From: Chitinophaga caseinilytica
GTDB lineage: Bacteria > Bacteroidota > Bacteroidia > Chitinophagales > Chitinophagaceae
Direction: 5' to 3'
NCBI RefSeq assembly: GCF_038396765.1
Contig: NZ_CP150096.1
Span: 1,347,001-1,411,000, forward strand
DNA length: 64,000 bases
Position numbers and translations under genes: made by a program. The notes under the pieces were generated by a model. It ran no database searches, was not told the origin of the DNA, and worked only from the letters and a program-made list of their open reading frames with translations. This document shows positions 1 through 9,371 of the stretch, in pieces (the stretch's first letter is position 1; every line of letters begins with the position of its first letter).

Positions 1-149
1 AACAAACCTGGTTGGCTGAGCAGTTGGGTAAAAGCTACAACGTAGTTAATGGCTATGTGCAAAACAGACAGCAGCCAAGACTCGAAGTACTTTTTGAAAT
101 TGCAAGGATATTAGGAGTTAAACCACAAGATTTAATAAAGGATAAATAA
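1..149 (+). CDS. XRE-family helix-turn-helix regulator, C-terminal part
   Basis: The frame beginning at base 3 is open from the left edge and gives about 48 residues ending at TAA 147-149. The visible part ([20 protein letters not shown], then [19 protein letters not shown]) reads as the recognition helix and last helices of an HTH_3/XRE DNA-binding domain. The stop codon shares its last base with the ATG of hsdM (TAATG), so the two are translationally coupled. Small XRE proteins in this position usually act as controllers of restriction-modification expression; that role is inferred. The N-terminus lies outside the window. Confidence 0.8.
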   Translation, partial: QTWLAEQLGKSYNVVNGYVQNRQQPRLEVLFEIARILGVKPQDLIKDK

Positions 150-1696
150 TGACAAGCACCGCACAAAGGCAAGAGCTGCAAAATAAAATTTGGAAAATCG
201 CCAACGAAGTTCGTGGCTCGGTAGATGGATGGGACTTTAAGCAGTTTGTATTAGGAACGCTGTTCTATCGCTTCATTAGTGAGAACTTCATCAATTATAT
301 TGAAGGTGGCGATGAAAGTATTGACTATAAAAAATTATCGGACGATGTGATCACACCGGAAATAAAAGACGATGCGATTAAAACAAAAGGTTACTTTATC
401 TATCCCAGTCAACTATTTGTAAATGTTGCCAAAACAGCCAATACCAATCCAAATCTAAACACAGAATTAAAGGCCATTTTCGATTCGATTGAGAGTTCTG
501 CAAATGGTTATCCATCTGAACCAGATATAAAAGGTTTGTTTGCTGATTTTGATACCACCAGTACACGCCTCGGTAATACCGTTGAACATAAGAATAGCCG
601 TTTAGCGGCTGTATTGAAAGGTGTGGGAGAATTGAATTTTGGGAGTTTTGAAGAAAATAAAATAGACCTTTTTGGCGACGCCTATGAATTTCTTATTTCC
701 AATTATGCAGCCAACGCAGGAAAATCAGGTGGGGAGTTCTTTACGCCGCAAAATGTTTCCAAGTTAATTGCACAACTGGCGATGCACAAGCAGGACAAAG
801 TAAACAAGATATATGACCCTGCAGCTGGTTCAGGATCTTTGCTGCTGCAAGCCAAAAAACATTTCGACAATCATATCATTGAAGAAGGCTTCTTCGGGCA
901 GGAAGTGAACCATACGACATACAACCTTGCGCGTATGAATATGTTTTTGCACAACATCAATTACGACAAGTTTAACATTGCGCTGGGCGATACCCTGCGC
1001 GATCCTCATTTTGGCGATGAAAAACCCTTCGATGCCATTGTTTCCAATCCTCCCTATTCTATCAACTGGATAGGCAGCGACGATCCCACGCTCATTAACG
1101 ACGACCGTTTTGCGCCAGCGGGCGTATTGGCTCCTAAATCTAAAGCCGACTTTGCCTTTGTGCTGCATGCGCTCAGCTATCTTTCCGGTAAAGGAAGAGC
1201 AGCTATTGTTTGCTTCCCCGGTATCTTTTACCGTGGTGGTGCAGAACAGAAGATCAGGAAGTACCTGGTTGATAATAACTTTGTAGAGACCATTATCTTC
1301 TTAGCGCCCAACTTATTTTATGGTACTTCGATAGCTGTAAATATCCTGGTGCTTTCAAAGCATAAGAAAGAAAATAAGACTCAGTTTATTGATGTCAGTG
1401 GCGAAGACTTCTTCAAGAAAGTAACCAACAACAATATATTGGAAGACAGGCATATTGAAAAGATCATGGGACTGTTTGATAGCAAAGCGGATGTAGCCCA
1501 CGTAGCTGTTTCTGTTGACAACGAAAAAATTGCAGAAAATGATTATAACCTTTCTGTTAGTTCTTATGTGGAAGCGAGAGATACTCGGGAGAAGTTTGAT
1601 ATAGTGGAACTCAATAGTAAGATTTCAGAAGCAGTGGTGAAGATAGATAGTTTGCGTGCTGATATTGATAAAATTATAAAGGAGATTGAAGGATGA
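149..1696 (+). CDS. hsdM: Type I restriction-modification system DNA methyltransferase subunit HsdM
   Basis: 515 residues, a normal HsdM length. It is the N6-adenine methyltransferase subunit of a type I complex (M2S methylase, R2M2S restriction enzyme). The N-terminal ~130 residues are the helical HsdM_N region. The Rossmann-like methylase follows, with the SAM-binding motif DPAAGSG at about residues 223-229 and the catalytic NPPY at about 300-303. The ATG at 149 overlaps the stop of the upstream XRE gene, and the 3' end overlaps hsdS by 4 nt (ATGA), so the genes form one operon. Base composition is AT-rich compared with the DNA right of 7.4 kb. Gene order hsdM-hsdS-prrC-hsdR matches that of the E. 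coli prr locus. Confidence 0.96.
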   Translation: MTSTAQRQELQNKIWKIANEVRGSVDGWDFKQFVLGTLFYRFISENFINYIEGGDESIDYKKLSDDVITPEIKDDAIKTKGYFIYPSQLFVNVAKTANTNPNLNTELKAIFDSIESSANGYPSEPDIKGLFADFDTTSTRLGNTVEHKNSRLAAVLKGVGELNFGSFEENKIDLFGDAYEFLISNYAANAGKSGGEFFTPQNVSKLIAQLAMHKQDKVNKIYDPAAGSGSLLLQAKKHFDNHIIEEGFFGQEVNHTTYNLARMNMFLHNINYDKFNIALGDTLRDPHFGDEKPFDAIVSNPPYSINWIGSDDPTLINDDRFAPAGVLAPKSKADFAFVLHALSYLSGKGRAAIVCFPGIFYRGGAEQKIRKYLVDNNFVETIIFLAPNLFYGTSIAVNILVLSKHKKENKTQFIDVSGEDFFKKVTNNNILEDRHIEKIMGLFDSKADVAHVAVSVDNEKIAENDYNLSVSSYVEARDTREKFDIVELNSKISEAVVKIDSLRADIDKIIKEIEG

Positions 1697-2874
1697 GTTA
1701 TTTAGAGAAATTATTGGTTGGTGTTGAGGTGGAATGGAAGATGTTGGAAGAGGTAGCTGTTATAGGCACTGGTAGTCATGATACCCAAGACGCAGTTAAT
1801 GACGGAAATTATACGTTTTATGCAAGAGGTTTAACTCCATTGAAACTTAGTTCTTACGATTTTGATGAAACTGCAATTATTACAGCTGGTGATGGCGTAG
1901 GCGTAGGCAAAGTTTTTCATTGGGCTGTGGGGAAATATGCTCTTCACCAAAGAGCATACAGGATTGTACCTAATGCTGATGTAGACCCAAGATATATTTA
2001 TCACTATATCGTAGCAAACTTTTATAGTTACATAAAGACAACGTCAGTCCACTCATCTGTTACATCTTTGAGAAGGCCGATGTTTCTAAAATTCGCAGTC
2101 CCCATTCCACCCCTCTCCGTTCAAAAGGAAATCGTTTGTATTCTAGATAGATTTTCAGCGCATGCAACAGAGCTTACAACAGAGCTTACAACAGAGCTTG
2201 CAGCACGTAAAAAGCAGTATAACTACTACCGGGAGCAGTTGTTTAGTTTTGAAGAAGCGGAAGTTGGGAAAGAAGGATTAGGCATAGTTGGAGAATTTCA
2301 AAGGGGAAAACGATTTGTAAAAGACGATATTATGTCAAATGGGGTTCCTTGTATACACTATGGAGAGATGTATACTTATTATGGTACATGGGCAAAGGAA
2401 AGTAAATCATTTCTTAGCAAAGAATTGGTTGAAAACAAGAATCTCAGAGTTGCCGAGAAGGGTGATGTAGTTATCGTAGGTGCCGGAGAAACTATCGAAG
2501 ATATTGGAATGGGAACAGCTTGGCTGGGTAATGAAAGTGTTGTTATACACGATGCTTGCTTTTCATACAGAAGCTTATTAAACCCTAAATATGTTGCATA
2601 TTTTACACGTACTAAACAATTCCACGACCAAATTAAAAAGTATATTTCTTCGGGTAAAATTTCTGCAATTAATGCAAGAGGTTTAGAAAAGGTCTTAATT
2701 CCTATCCCTTCGCCGGAAGAACAAGAGCGTATTGTTAATATCCTAGATAAATTCGACATACTCACTACCTCCATCATCGAAGGTCTCCCGAAAGAGATTG
2801 AGCTAAGGAAAAAACAGTATGAATATTACCGTGATTTATTACTAACATTCCCCAAGAACAACATAGCATCGTAA
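1693..2874 (+). CDS. hsdS: Type I restriction-modification system specificity subunit HsdS
   Basis: 393 residues, the usual HsdS size. It sets the bipartite target sequence for both methylation and cleavage. Two target-recognition domains are visible. The first ends with a conserved helix starting [17 protein letters not shown] (about residues 137-155); the second ends with the matching [17 protein letters not shown] (about 337-355). Between the two domains lie three tandem four-residue units [12 protein letters not shown] (158-169), like the TAEL repeats of type IC HsdS proteins such as EcoR124, where copy number changes the length of the non-specific spacer in the target. The start ATG overlaps the hsdM stop. 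A 1-nt gap separates it from the next gene. Confidence 0.94.
   Translation: MSYLEKLLVGVEVEWKMLEEVAVIGTGSHDTQDAVNDGNYTFYARGLTPLKLSSYDFDETAIITAGDGVGVGKVFHWAVGKYALHQRAYRIVPNADVDPRYIYHYIVANFYSYIKTTSVHSSVTSLRRPMFLKFAVPIPPLSVQKEIVCILDRFSAHATELTTELTTELAARKKQYNYYREQLFSFEEAEVGKEGLGIVGEFQRGKRFVKDDIMSNGVPCIHYGEMYTYYGTWAKESKSFLSKELVENKNLRVAEKGDVVIVGAGETIEDIGMGTAWLGNESVVIHDACFSYRSLLNPKYVAYFTRTKQFHDQIKKYISSGKISAINARGLEKVLIPIPSPEEQERIVNILDKFDILTTSIIEGLPKEIELRKKQYEYYRDLLLTFPKNNIAS
2164..2199 (+). repeat. Three tandem 12-bp repeats in hsdS central spacer
   Basis: Three in-frame 12-bp units (first gcaacagagctt, then acaacagagctt twice) encode ATEL, TTEL and TTEL between the two recognition domains. In type IC systems of the EcoR124 family, a change from two to three such units lengthens the spacer of the recognised site by one base pair. 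The near-perfect DNA repetition makes slippage likely; actual variation cannot be seen from one sequence. Confidence 0.85.
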
Positions 2875-2875
2875 A

Positions 2876-4087
2876 ATGGGAGAGTCATTAAGAAAAATAG
2901 CTCAAGACCTTCACGATACGGATAAAAAAGTGCAGTTAATCTATGCTTTTAATGGCACTGGAAAAACACGGTTGTCAGGTGAATTCAAAGAATTAATAGC
3001 GCCCAAAAATCCAGAAATTGAAGTAGAGGAGGAGGAAATTAGAATAATGTACTACAATGCATTTACGGAGGATTTGTTTTATTGGGATAACGATCTGGAT
3101 AAGGATACGGATAGGAAGTTGAAAATCCAACCAAATGACTATACCCATTGGGTGCTGGTCGAACAAGGACAAGAGCCTAACATTGCCAGGCATTTTCAAC
3201 GATATACAAACGATAAATTAACACCTCGTTTTAATGCAGAATATGCCATTAAGGATAAGGACAATAACGATATATTAATACCTGCTTATTCAGAAGTGCG
3301 TTTTTCATTTGAACGTGGAAATAATGAGCCGTCTGAATTTGTGAAAATTTCCAAAGGCGAAGAAAGTTGTTTTATCTGGAGTGTTTTTTACAGCTTGCTG
3401 GAACAAACAATAAATGTACTAAATGTGGCAGAGGAAGCGGATCGTGATACGGATCAATTTAATAACTTGCAATATGTATTTATCGATGATCCCGTAAGTT
3501 CATTAGATGATACACATTTAATTGAGTTGGCTGTAAATATTGCAGAATTAGTAAAGTCTAGTCAATCCGGCCTTAAATTTATTATCACAACGCACAATCC
3601 ATTATTTTATAATGTATTGTTCAATGAATTCAATAACGCTGATGCAAGCACCGGTTACAGAGTGAAGCACTGCGCAAAAAAGCGTTTTGAGAAATTGGAA
3701 GACGGTACTTTTTTAATGAATGATCAACCCAGCGATTCGCCTTTCTCATATCATCTGTTTTTATTAGCTGAATTGGAAAAGGCGATGCAGCCGCCAGGCA
3801 ATATTCAAAAGTATCATTTTAATTTTCTTCGAAACATTTTAGAAAAGGCGTCTACATTTTTGGGCTATAATAAGTGGAGAGACCTTTTACCGCAGGAGTC
3901 ACGTGAGGCATATTATAACCGTATTATCAACCTATCTAGTCATTCAAAACATCATGGTGAAGAAGTGTCCATCATTGATGAAAATGATAAGAGAGTGTTG
4001 GGATTTTTGGTAAGTGAGTTAAAAAGAATGTACGGCTTCAAGTCAATTGTTAATAATAGCGAAACAGAACAGGATGTCAACATATAA
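2876..4087 (+). CDS. prrC: PrrC-type anticodon nuclease (ABC-ATPase tRNase guarding the hsd system)
   Basis: 403 residues, close to the 396 of E. coli PrrC, which cuts tRNA-Lys when a phage disables the linked type IC restriction enzyme EcoprrI. The first ~265 residues form an ABC-type ATPase: P-loop AFNGTGKT (24-31), signature-like SKGEES (near 160), Walker B/D-loop [10 protein letters not shown] (203-212) and H-loop ITTHN. The C-terminal ~130 residues contain Arg319-x3-Glu323 and His356, in almost the same places as the Arg320/Glu324/His356 triad reported for PrrC. There is no long coiled coil or zinc hook, so it is not RloC. It sits between hsdS and hsdR exactly as in the prr locus. The 3' end overlaps hsdR by 14 nt. 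The tRNA target is not predictable here. Confidence 0.85.
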   Translation: MGESLRKIAQDLHDTDKKVQLIYAFNGTGKTRLSGEFKELIAPKNPEIEVEEEEIRIMYYNAFTEDLFYWDNDLDKDTDRKLKIQPNDYTHWVLVEQGQEPNIARHFQRYTNDKLTPRFNAEYAIKDKDNNDILIPAYSEVRFSFERGNNEPSEFVKISKGEESCFIWSVFYSLLEQTINVLNVAEEADRDTDQFNNLQYVFIDDPVSSLDDTHLIELAVNIAELVKSSQSGLKFIITTHNPLFYNVLFNEFNNADASTGYRVKHCAKKRFEKLEDGTFLMNDQPSDSPFSYHLFLLAELEKAMQPPGNIQKYHFNFLRNILEKASTFLGYNKWRDLLPQESREAYYNRIINLSSHSKHHGEEVSIIDENDKRVLGFLVSELKRMYGFKSIVNNSETEQDVNI

Positions 4088-7000
4088 TACCATAGCAGAA
4101 TTAAATAAATTCATCGTACTTGATGCATTTACGAGGAGTTTGGAATTAAATGAGCCATCTGCTGTGTATCAAACGGAGTCGGCCCTGGAGTATGAATTAA
4201 TCCAGGACCTGATCGATCAAGGTTATGAATATCCGTCAAACCTCAATACATCCGAAGCCCTGTTGGCAAATGTAAGGGTGCAACTGCAATCGCTCAACAA
4301 CATGGCGTTTTCGGATGCTGAGTGGACTCGTTTTGTGGAAGAATATCTGGACAAGCCAAGTGACAACCTTGTCGAAAAAACGAGGAAATTACATGACAAT
4401 TATATTTACGATTTCGTTTTTGACGATGGGCACATCCAAAACATTTATTTAGTTGACAAAAAGAATGTTGTACGGAATAAGGTACAGGTAATCAAGCAAT
4501 TTGAACAAAAGGGAACACACACCAATCGTTACGATGTCACCATACTGGTAAATGGATTGCCTTTGGTGCAGGTAGAACTAAAAAAGCGTGGTGTTGCCAT
4601 TCGCGAGGCCTTTAATCAAGTACATCGCTATACCAAAGAGAGCTTTAATAGTCAGAATTCGCTCTTTAAGTACATACAGATCTTTGTTATCTCAAATGGA
4701 ACAGACACCCGATATTTCGCAAACACGGTTGAGCGGAGTAAGAACAGCTTTGATTTCACCATGAACTGGGCTAAGGCTGATAATTCTTTGATTAAGGACC
4801 TAAAAGATTTTACAGCTACCTTTTTTCAGAAGCGGACGCTGTTAAAAGTATTACTTACTTATTCTGTTTTTGATACAAGTGATACGCTGCTTATCATGAG
4901 GCCCTATCAAATTGCAGCAACTGAACGCATGTTGTGGAAGATCGAAAGTTCGTTTTTATCGAAAAAATGGTCTACAGTAGAGGGAGGCGGTTATATTTGG
5001 CACACCACGGGTTCAGGTAAAACCTTGACCAGCTTTAAAGCGGCAAAACTGGCAACCCAACTCGATTACATTGATAAGGTGTTTTTTGTAGTGGATCGCA
5101 AAGATTTGGACTATCAGACGATGAAAGAGTATCAAAGATTCTCGCCCGATAGTGTAAACGGCTCGGAAAGTACGGCAGGATTAAAGCGAAATATTGAAAA
5201 AGATGATAATAAGATTATAGTAACAACTATTCAGAAGTTAAATAATCTCATGAAAAATGAGAATGACTTGTCCATTTATCAAAAGCAAGTAGTTTTTATT
5301 TTTGATGAAGCGCATCGTTCGCAGTTTGGTGAAGCCCAGAAGAATCTGAATAAGAAGTTCAAAAGGTTTTATCAATTCGGTTTTACAGGTACTCCCATCT
5401 TTCCACAAAATGCATTGGGTGCAGACACTACTGCAAGTGTATTCGGTCGTGAATTACACTCCTACGTGATTACAGATGCCATCAGAGATGAAAAAGTACT
5501 GAAATTTAAGGTGGACTACAATGATGTCCGGCCACAGTTTAAAAGTATAGAAACCGAGCTGGATGAGAAGAAGTTAAGTGCAGCCGAAAACAGGAAAGCG
5601 CTGCTTCATCCTGAACGCATAAAAGAAGTTTCACAATACATTTTACAGAACTTCAGGATAAAAACCCATAGAAATCAAGGGAGTAACAAGGGCTTTAACG
5701 GCATGTTTGCCGTAAGCAGTGTTGATGCCGCTAAATATTACTATGAAGCGTTAAACAAGTTGCAGAAAGATAGCGACAAGCCGCTAAAAATTGCAACCAT
5801 CTTTTCCTTCGCCGCCAATGAAGAGCAGAATGCGATAGGCGAAATAGTTGATGAAACGTTTGAACCTTCTGCAATGGATAGCAGTGCCAAAGAATTTTTG
5901 ACGAAGGCGATCAATGACTACAATGCCATGTTTGCAACGAATTACGGCGTTGACAGTAACGAATTTCAAAATTATTACCGTGATCTTGCTAAACGCGTAA
6001 AGAATAAAGAGGTAGACCTGGTAATTGTAGTCGGGATGTTCCTTACCGGGTTTGATGCTCCTACGCTCAATACGTTGTTTGTTGACAAGAATTTGCGTTA
6101 TCACGGCTTGATACAAGCCTTTTCACGCACCAATCGCATCTACGATGCTACTAAGACTTTTGGCAATATTGTCACGTTCAGGGATCTGGAAAAAGCAACG
6201 ATTGACGCCATTACACTTTTCGGAGATAGTAATACAAAAAATGTAGTGCTTGAAAAAGGCTATAATGAATATCTGGAGGGCTTTGCGGACCTTGTTACAG
6301 GTGAAGCCCGAAGAGGTTATGTTGAAGTCGTAGGAGAGCTAAATGAAAAATTTCCTGACCCTGGTGCAATTGTAACAGAAAGGGAGAAGAAGGAATTCTC
6401 TAAACTTTTTGGAGAATATCTGCGTGTAGAAAATATACTCCAGAACTACGATGAATTTAATAATCTCAAAGCATTTCAGACAATTGACATAAATAATGCG
6501 GAAGCTGTAAAGGAATTTAAAGAAGCTCATTTCGTAACAGATGAGGATATTGCCTCAATGCAAAAAATTGAATTGCTAAAAGAACGAACTGTTCAGGATT
6601 ACAGATCTACATATAATGATATACGTGACTGGATCAGACGTGAAAAATTCGGGAAAGCAGCTGAGGAATCAAAAATTGATTGGGACGATGTAGTGTTCGA
6701 GGTAGATTTGCTAAAATCGCAGGAAATAAACCTTGATTATATTCTTGAATTGATTTTTGAGCACAACAAAAAGACAAAAGACAAAGCTTCATTAATTACA
6801 GAAATTCGAAGAGTTATTCGTGCAAGTATAGGAAACAGGGCAAAGGAGAGTTTGGTAGTTGATTTTATTAATGAAACTGACCTTGATACCCTTAAGGACA
6901 AAGCGAATGTGATTGATTCTTTCTTTGCTTTTGCTCAAGGCAGGCAGAAGGAGGAAGCAAGTGAATTAATTGCAGAAGAAAGCTTGAATGAAGAAGAAGC

Positions 7001-7181
7001 AAAGCGGTATATAAAAACTTCTTTAAAACGCGAGTACGCGAGTGAAAATGGTACGGAGCTCAATGCCCTTTTGCCAAAAATGAGCCCTTTAAATCCGTTG
7101 TACTTGACTAAAAAGCGTACTGTTTTCCAAAAGCTCTCCCAGTTTGTAGAGAAATTTAAAGGTGTTGGGGGGCAACTTTAA
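4074..7181 (+). CDS. hsdR: Type I restriction enzyme endonuclease/translocase subunit HsdR
   Basis: 1,035 residues from ATG 4074 ([10 protein letters not shown]). A TTG at 4047 lies further inside prrC and is less likely. HsdR translocates and cuts unmodified DNA. The N-terminal PD-(D/E)xK nuclease shows Asp154 and Glu168-Leu-Lys170 (VELKK). The superfamily 2 helicase follows: Walker A TTGSGKT (311-317), DEAH (411-414), FTGTP (motif III), and a second RecA lobe with [12 protein letters not shown] and QAFSRTNR (motif VI). The C-terminal helical region that docks to the methylase completes a full-length protein. The 14-nt overlap with prrC shows co-translation. Last gene of the AT-rich operon. 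Confidence 0.96.
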   Translation: MSTYNTIAELNKFIVLDAFTRSLELNEPSAVYQTESALEYELIQDLIDQGYEYPSNLNTSEALLANVRVQLQSLNNMAFSDAEWTRFVEEYLDKPSDNLVEKTRKLHDNYIYDFVFDDGHIQNIYLVDKKNVVRNKVQVIKQFEQKGTHTNRYDVTILVNGLPLVQVELKKRGVAIREAFNQVHRYTKESFNSQNSLFKYIQIFVISNGTDTRYFANTVERSKNSFDFTMNWAKADNSLIKDLKDFTATFFQKRTLLKVLLTYSVFDTSDTLLIMRPYQIAATERMLWKIESSFLSKKWSTVEGGGYIWHTTGSGKTLTSFKAAKLATQLDYIDKVFFVVDRKDLDYQTMKEYQRFSPDSVNGSESTAGLKRNIEKDDNKIIVTTIQKLNNLMKNENDLSIYQKQVVFIFDEAHRSQFGEAQKNLNKKFKRFYQFGFTGTPIFPQNALGADTTASVFGRELHSYVITDAIRDEKVLKFKVDYNDVRPQFKSIETELDEKKLSAAENRKALLHPERIKEVSQYILQNFRIKTHRNQGSNKGFNGMFAVSSVDAAKYYYEALNKLQKDSDKPLKIATIFSFAANEEQNAIGEIVDETFEPSAMDSSAKEFLTKAINDYNAMFATNYGVDSNEFQNYYRDLAKRVKNKEVDLVIVVGMFLTGFDAPTLNTLFVDKNLRYHGLIQAFSRTNRIYDATKTFGNIVTFRDLEKATIDAITLFGDSNTKNVVLEKGYNEYLEGFADLVTGEARRGYVEVVGELNEKFPDPGAIVTEREKKEFSKLFGEYLRVENILQNYDEFNNLKAFQTIDINNAEAVKEFKEAHFVTDEDIASMQKIELLKERTVQDYRSTYNDIRDWIRREKFGKAAEESKIDWDDVVFEVDLLKSQEINLDYILELIFEHNKKTKDKASLITEIRRVIRASIGNRAKESLVVDFINETDLDTLKDKANVIDSFFAFAQGRQKEEASELIAEESLNEEEAKRYIKTSLKREYASENGTELNALLPKMSPLNPLYLTKKRTVFQKLSQFVEKFKGVGGQL

Positions 7182-7328
7182 GTTATTAAGGAGTATCGGT
7201 AATTAAGAAGGAATATACAGTAGCGTAGCGCTGTAATAATGAAAAGGAGAATAATTGTGAATTGAGTTAGCAGGGCTTAACGATAAGCGCTGCTAACGCC
7301 TCACTGGCAAATGGTTACCAAAAATAAA
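7182..7328. other. Spacer between hsdR and tRNA-Asn terminator, with an inverted repeat
   Basis: No gene is seen here. The main structure is a 12-bp stem with one mismatch (7267-7296): arms TTAGCAG/CTGCTAA and GCTTA/TAAGC around an ACGA loop. No T-run follows, so it is not a simple terminator. This spacer is where base composition changes from the AT-rich defence operon to the GC-richer chromosome. Confidence 0.5.
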
Positions 7329-7362
7329 AAAGGACCGCATTACGCGATCCTTTTCTTTCTTC
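7329..7362 (-). terminator. Rho-independent terminator, probably of tRNA-Asn; possibly bidirectional
   Basis: A 10-bp stem (7329-7338 with 7344-7353, one G-T wobble, 5-nt loop) lies 11 bp past the tRNA 3' end. Read on the minus strand it runs straight into a long T-rich tail (complement of 7321-7331). On the plus strand it is followed by TTTTCTTTCTT, so it may also stop hsdR transcription. Confidence 0.8.
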
Positions 7363-7364
7363 CG

Positions 7365-7438
7365 CTCCCCCTGTTGGACTTGAACCAACGACCCTCTGAT
7401 TAACAGTCAGATGCTCTAACCAACTGAGCTAAGGAGGA
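7365..7438 (-). tRNA. tRNA-Asn (GTT)
   Basis: 74-nt cloverleaf on the minus strand. The 7-bp acceptor (TCCTCCT with AGGGGGA, one T-G pair), D-arm GCTC/GAGC, anticodon arm TCTGA-CTGTTAA-TCAGA with anticodon GTT, and T-arm GTTGG-TTCAAGT-CCAAC are all regular, with discriminator G. CCA is not encoded (the next bases are CGG). The 3' end points at the restriction operon, the geometry expected of a tRNA used as an integration site. Confidence 0.97.
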
Positions 7439-7554
7439 GTGTTTCCCTCGATTGGGATTGCAAAAATAGACAAAATTTCATTTCTGCAAAATCTATTTTC
7501 ATTTTTTTCTCAAATCTTGATTTCTGATATCTTTATAGCTGCCAGAATTATTTT

Positions 7555-9147
7555 ATGAAGTGGATCCTGTTCAGCATTATTATCCTCTGGAGTACCGCAA
7601 CCACGGCACAATCCGGGAAAGACAGCATGTTACGCCAACTGGACGAAACCATCCGCCTCACACGCGATTTCGATAACTCGAAATATGCCCTCCTCCAGTC
7701 GCTGAAACAACAACTCGCCGCCGCAACGTCTCCCGCTTCGCAGTACGACGCCTGCATCCGCCTGTATAATGAATACAAGTCGTTCAACTACGACACCGCT
7801 TTTTCTTACGCCCTCCAACTCAAAAAAATCGCCGGCGCCATGAACGACCCTCACCGGTCTGCATACGCCGATATCAAACTCGGGTTCATCCTCCTCTCGT
7901 CCGGCATGTTCCGCGAAACCGCCGCCGTTTTCGACTCCCTCCAACCCCAGGCCCTTCCAGACACCATGCGCGCCGAATATTACGTGCTCATCCGCAGATA
8001 TTATTATGACCTCGCCGATTATGTGAACGACTGGTACTATTCCCCACGATACCTCCGCCTCGCAGGCCTTTACACCGACTCCGCCGCCGCCAGCTACCCC
8101 GACGATCATTTCGAGCGGCTCTCCTGCCTGGGATACAAATTCTTCAAGGAAAACCGGCTCGACTCCGCCCTCCATTACCTCCGCCGCACCATGGCCCTGC
8201 CCAACCTCTCCTGGCACCAGCAAGCCATGATCAAGGCAAACATCGGCTCCATATATGTATTCCGGAAACAATACGACTCCGCCATCGCCATGCTCGCCCA
8301 ATCCGCCATGGCCGACACCCGCGGCTCCGTCAAGGAAACAACCGCCGCCTTCAACCTCGCCTCCCTGCTGTTCCAGACCGGCGACATCAAGAACGCGTCC
8401 CGGTACATCGAACGGGCGGTGGAAGACGCCACCTTCTACGGCGCCCGCCAGCGAAAAGTCCAGGTAAGCGCCATCCTCCCCATGATCGAAGGGGAACGGT
8501 ACTCCGCCGTGGAAAGCGAGAAAAACCGCCTGGTGGTCTACTCCGCCATCGCCACCTTCCTCGTGCTCGCCCTCATCCTCCTCACTTTCATCATCTTCAA
8601 ACAAATCCGCCGGCTCAAAGCCGCCAAGGAAATCATCACCGACGCCCACCACCGCCAGCAGGAAATCAACGACAAACTCCTCGAATCCAACCGGATCAAA
8701 GAAGAATACATCGGCTATTGCTTCCATATCGCCTCGGCCTACATCGAGAAAATCGAAAAACTGAAAAACCAGGTCGAAACGAAACTCGCAGATCACAAAC
8801 ATGGCGATATCCGCTATATCGTCAATAATATAAATATCAAGCAGGAACGGGAAGAGCTGTTCCATAACTTCGACCGCATCTTCCTCCGCATTTTCCCCAA
8901 CTTCGTGGCCGAATTCAACTCCTTCTTCCGGGAAGAAGACCAGATACGCCTCAAGGAAAACGAGCTCCTCAATACCGACCTCCGCATCTACGCCCTCATC
9001 CGGATCGGCATCTCCGAAAACGAAAAAATCGCCCGCATCCTCGAATACTCCGTCAACACCATTTACGCCTATAAAACCAAAATCCGGAACAAATCCACCC
9101 TCCCCAACGACGAGTTCGAAGACCGGATCATGCAAATCAAGATATAA
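7555..9147 (+). CDS. DUF6377-type membrane TPR regulator next to SusC/SusD
   Basis: 530 residues. It has a signal peptide (about 1-18), then tetratricopeptide-like helices with scattered [18 protein letters not shown] repeats (about 70-300), a transmembrane helix (about 328-349), a coiled coil, and a C-terminal segment with a LuxR-like helix-turn-helix ([20 protein letters not shown]). This is the layout of Bacteroidota DUF6377 proteins, which usually sit upstream of SusC/SusD pairs. TPRs would lie in the periplasm and the HTH in the cytoplasm, so it may sense periplasmic oligosaccharide and act on the SusC gene 225 bp downstream. That role is inferred from context. A TATCTTTA element lies just upstream (7528-7535). 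Confidence 0.75.
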   Translation: MKWILFSIIILWSTATTAQSGKDSMLRQLDETIRLTRDFDNSKYALLQSLKQQLAAATSPASQYDACIRLYNEYKSFNYDTAFSYALQLKKIAGAMNDPHRSAYADIKLGFILLSSGMFRETAAVFDSLQPQALPDTMRAEYYVLIRRYYYDLADYVNDWYYSPRYLRLAGLYTDSAAASYPDDHFERLSCLGYKFFKENRLDSALHYLRRTMALPNLSWHQQAMIKANIGSIYVFRKQYDSAIAMLAQSAMADTRGSVKETTAAFNLASLLFQTGDIKNASRYIERAVEDATFYGARQRKVQVSAILPMIEGERYSAVESEKNRLVVYSAIATFLVLALILLTFIIFKQIRRLKAAKEIITDAHHRQQEINDKLLESNRIKEEYIGYCFHIASAYIEKIEKLKNQVETKLADHKHGDIRYIVNNINIKQEREELFHNFDRIFLRIFPNFVAEFNSFFREEDQIRLKENELLNTDLRIYALIRIGISENEKIARILEYSVNTIYAYKTKIRNKSTLPNDEFEDRIMQIKI

Positions 9148-9371
9148 AAACGTTTATATTAAGGATATTTATATGTATTGTTAACCGATTGTAAATCATT
9201 GAATTGATTTGCAGTGACGGGCGTTTTGGGCCTTTAATTTCTATACTCGGGCGATAATAGTTTGCCGCCAGTCGTGAACCCGTTTACTTTGAACCGTTCA
9301 ACCAAAATTGGATTTCACGTTTAGTTCCACTCCGCAAAAAACTATCTCAGTAATTCTTTAAACACTACGTT

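Noticed and set aside
2876..4087. RloC or a generic SMC/RecF-like ATPase
   Set aside because: There is no long coiled coil or zinc-hook CxxC, the length is half that of RloC, and the operon position and Arg/Glu/His triad fit PrrC.
7267..7296. Integron attC site
   Set aside because: The palindrome resembles the TAAC/GTTA ends but lacks the attC core boxes and there is no cassette or integrase.
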